A DNA stretch of 5,639 bases from Nitrospira sp. (lineage in GTDB: Bacteria; Nitrospirota; Nitrospiria; Nitrospirales; Nitrospiraceae), in the NCBI GenBank assembly GCA_015904075.1, contig JABMDH010000084.1, positions 1-5,639 of the forward strand, written 5' to 3'. The position numbers were made by a program, and so were the translations under genes. Each line of letters starts with the position of its first letter. Position 1 is the first letter of the stretch. A model generated the notes under the pieces. The model had not been told where the DNA came from, made no database searches, and saw only the letters and a list, made by a program, of their open reading frames with translations. Below, in pieces: positions 5,405-5,639 of the stretch.

Positions 5405-5432
5405 GCCCGCCTGTTCGATCGGCAACCAGTCC

Positions 5433-5639
5433 ATGACCACACCGCAACTCGACAAATCCTACGACCCCAAAGCCGTCGAATCCCGCTGGTATCAGCTCTG
5501 GAATGAGCGGGGCTACTTTCATGCGTCCCCCGATCACGCCGGCGACTCCTATTGCATCGTCATTCCTCCGCCGAATGTGACCGGCTCCCTCCACGTCGGC
5601 CATGCGTTGAACCATTCGCTCCAGGACATCCTGATCCGG
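5433..5639 (+). CDS. valS: valyl-tRNA synthetase, N-terminal part (cut by window edge)
   Basis: The first 69 codons are present and the frame is open to the right edge. The protein charges tRNA-Val with valine using ATP, in the cytoplasm, and is essential; full-length enzymes are about 880-950 residues. The early motif SYDPKAVESRWYQLW (9-23) is typical of the ValRS N-terminus. PPPNVTGSLHVGHAL (45-59) is the class I signature, with HVGH at 54-57 as the HIGH motif that binds ATP; NVTGxLHxGHA is characteristic of ValRS. ATG 5433 fits the usual family start. An in-frame ATG at 5403 would add ten residues (MPACSIGNQS). Neither has a clear Shine-Dalgarno sequence, but the putative promoter favours 5433. 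It is divergent from the small basic protein gene, with 149 bases between 5283 and 5433. Confidence 0.95.
   Translation, partial: MTTPQLDKSYDPKAVESRWYQLWNERGYFHASPDHAGDSYCIVIPPPNVTGSLHVGHALNHSLQDILIR

Noticed and set aside
5226..5615. Minus-strand open frame of 129 codons opposite valS
   Set aside because: It covers the unmistakable ValRS HIGH-motif region on the plus strand and the intergenic control region.

Overview
This 5.6 kb window looks like ordinary chromosome from a Gram-negative, moderately GC-rich bacterium. Tightly packed housekeeping genes, the style of the proteins and the mix of genes would fit a Nitrospira-like (Nitrospirota) genome. That is an impression from the sequence only, with no rRNA or database match behind it. 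I see no rRNA, tRNA, CRISPR array, transposase, integrase or phage gene, and no gene-free stretch longer than about 150 bases.

Layout, left to right: (1) A minus-strand cluster, probably one operon, reads from about 2169 to the left edge. It holds a ketopantoate reductase (PanE/ApbA type) with an unusual C-terminal extension resembling the oxidoreductase molybdopterin-binding fold. After it come a small membrane-anchored protein of unknown function and the N-terminal 127 residues of an SGNH/GDSL-type hydrolase cut by the window edge. (2) Divergent from it is a plus-strand sirtuin (NAD-dependent protein deacylase, 2268-2999) with the Tyr/Arg pair of class III desuccinylase/demalonylase enzymes. 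(3) Convergent with the sirtuin is a minus-strand HAD hydrolase of the REG-2/HDHD3-like type (3070-3807). (4) Divergent from the HAD gene, behind a good sigma70-like promoter, is a 400-residue response regulator: receiver domain, disordered Ala/Pro/acidic linker, then a long helical, internally repetitive C-terminal region with no recognisable DNA-binding output. (5) Convergent with it is a 39-codon minus-strand gene for a very basic protein (5164-5283), with a clear ribosome binding site. (6) Divergent from that is the start of valS (valyl-tRNA synthetase, plus strand), running off the right edge.

The genes do not form one obvious pathway. PanE makes pantoate for coenzyme A, the sirtuin removes acyl groups that often come from acyl-CoA, and ValS and the small basic protein could both serve translation. 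These links are only suggestive, because the transcription units alternate in direction. The items most worth a second look are the PanE fusion, the response regulator with the repetitive helical tail, and the small basic protein beside valS.
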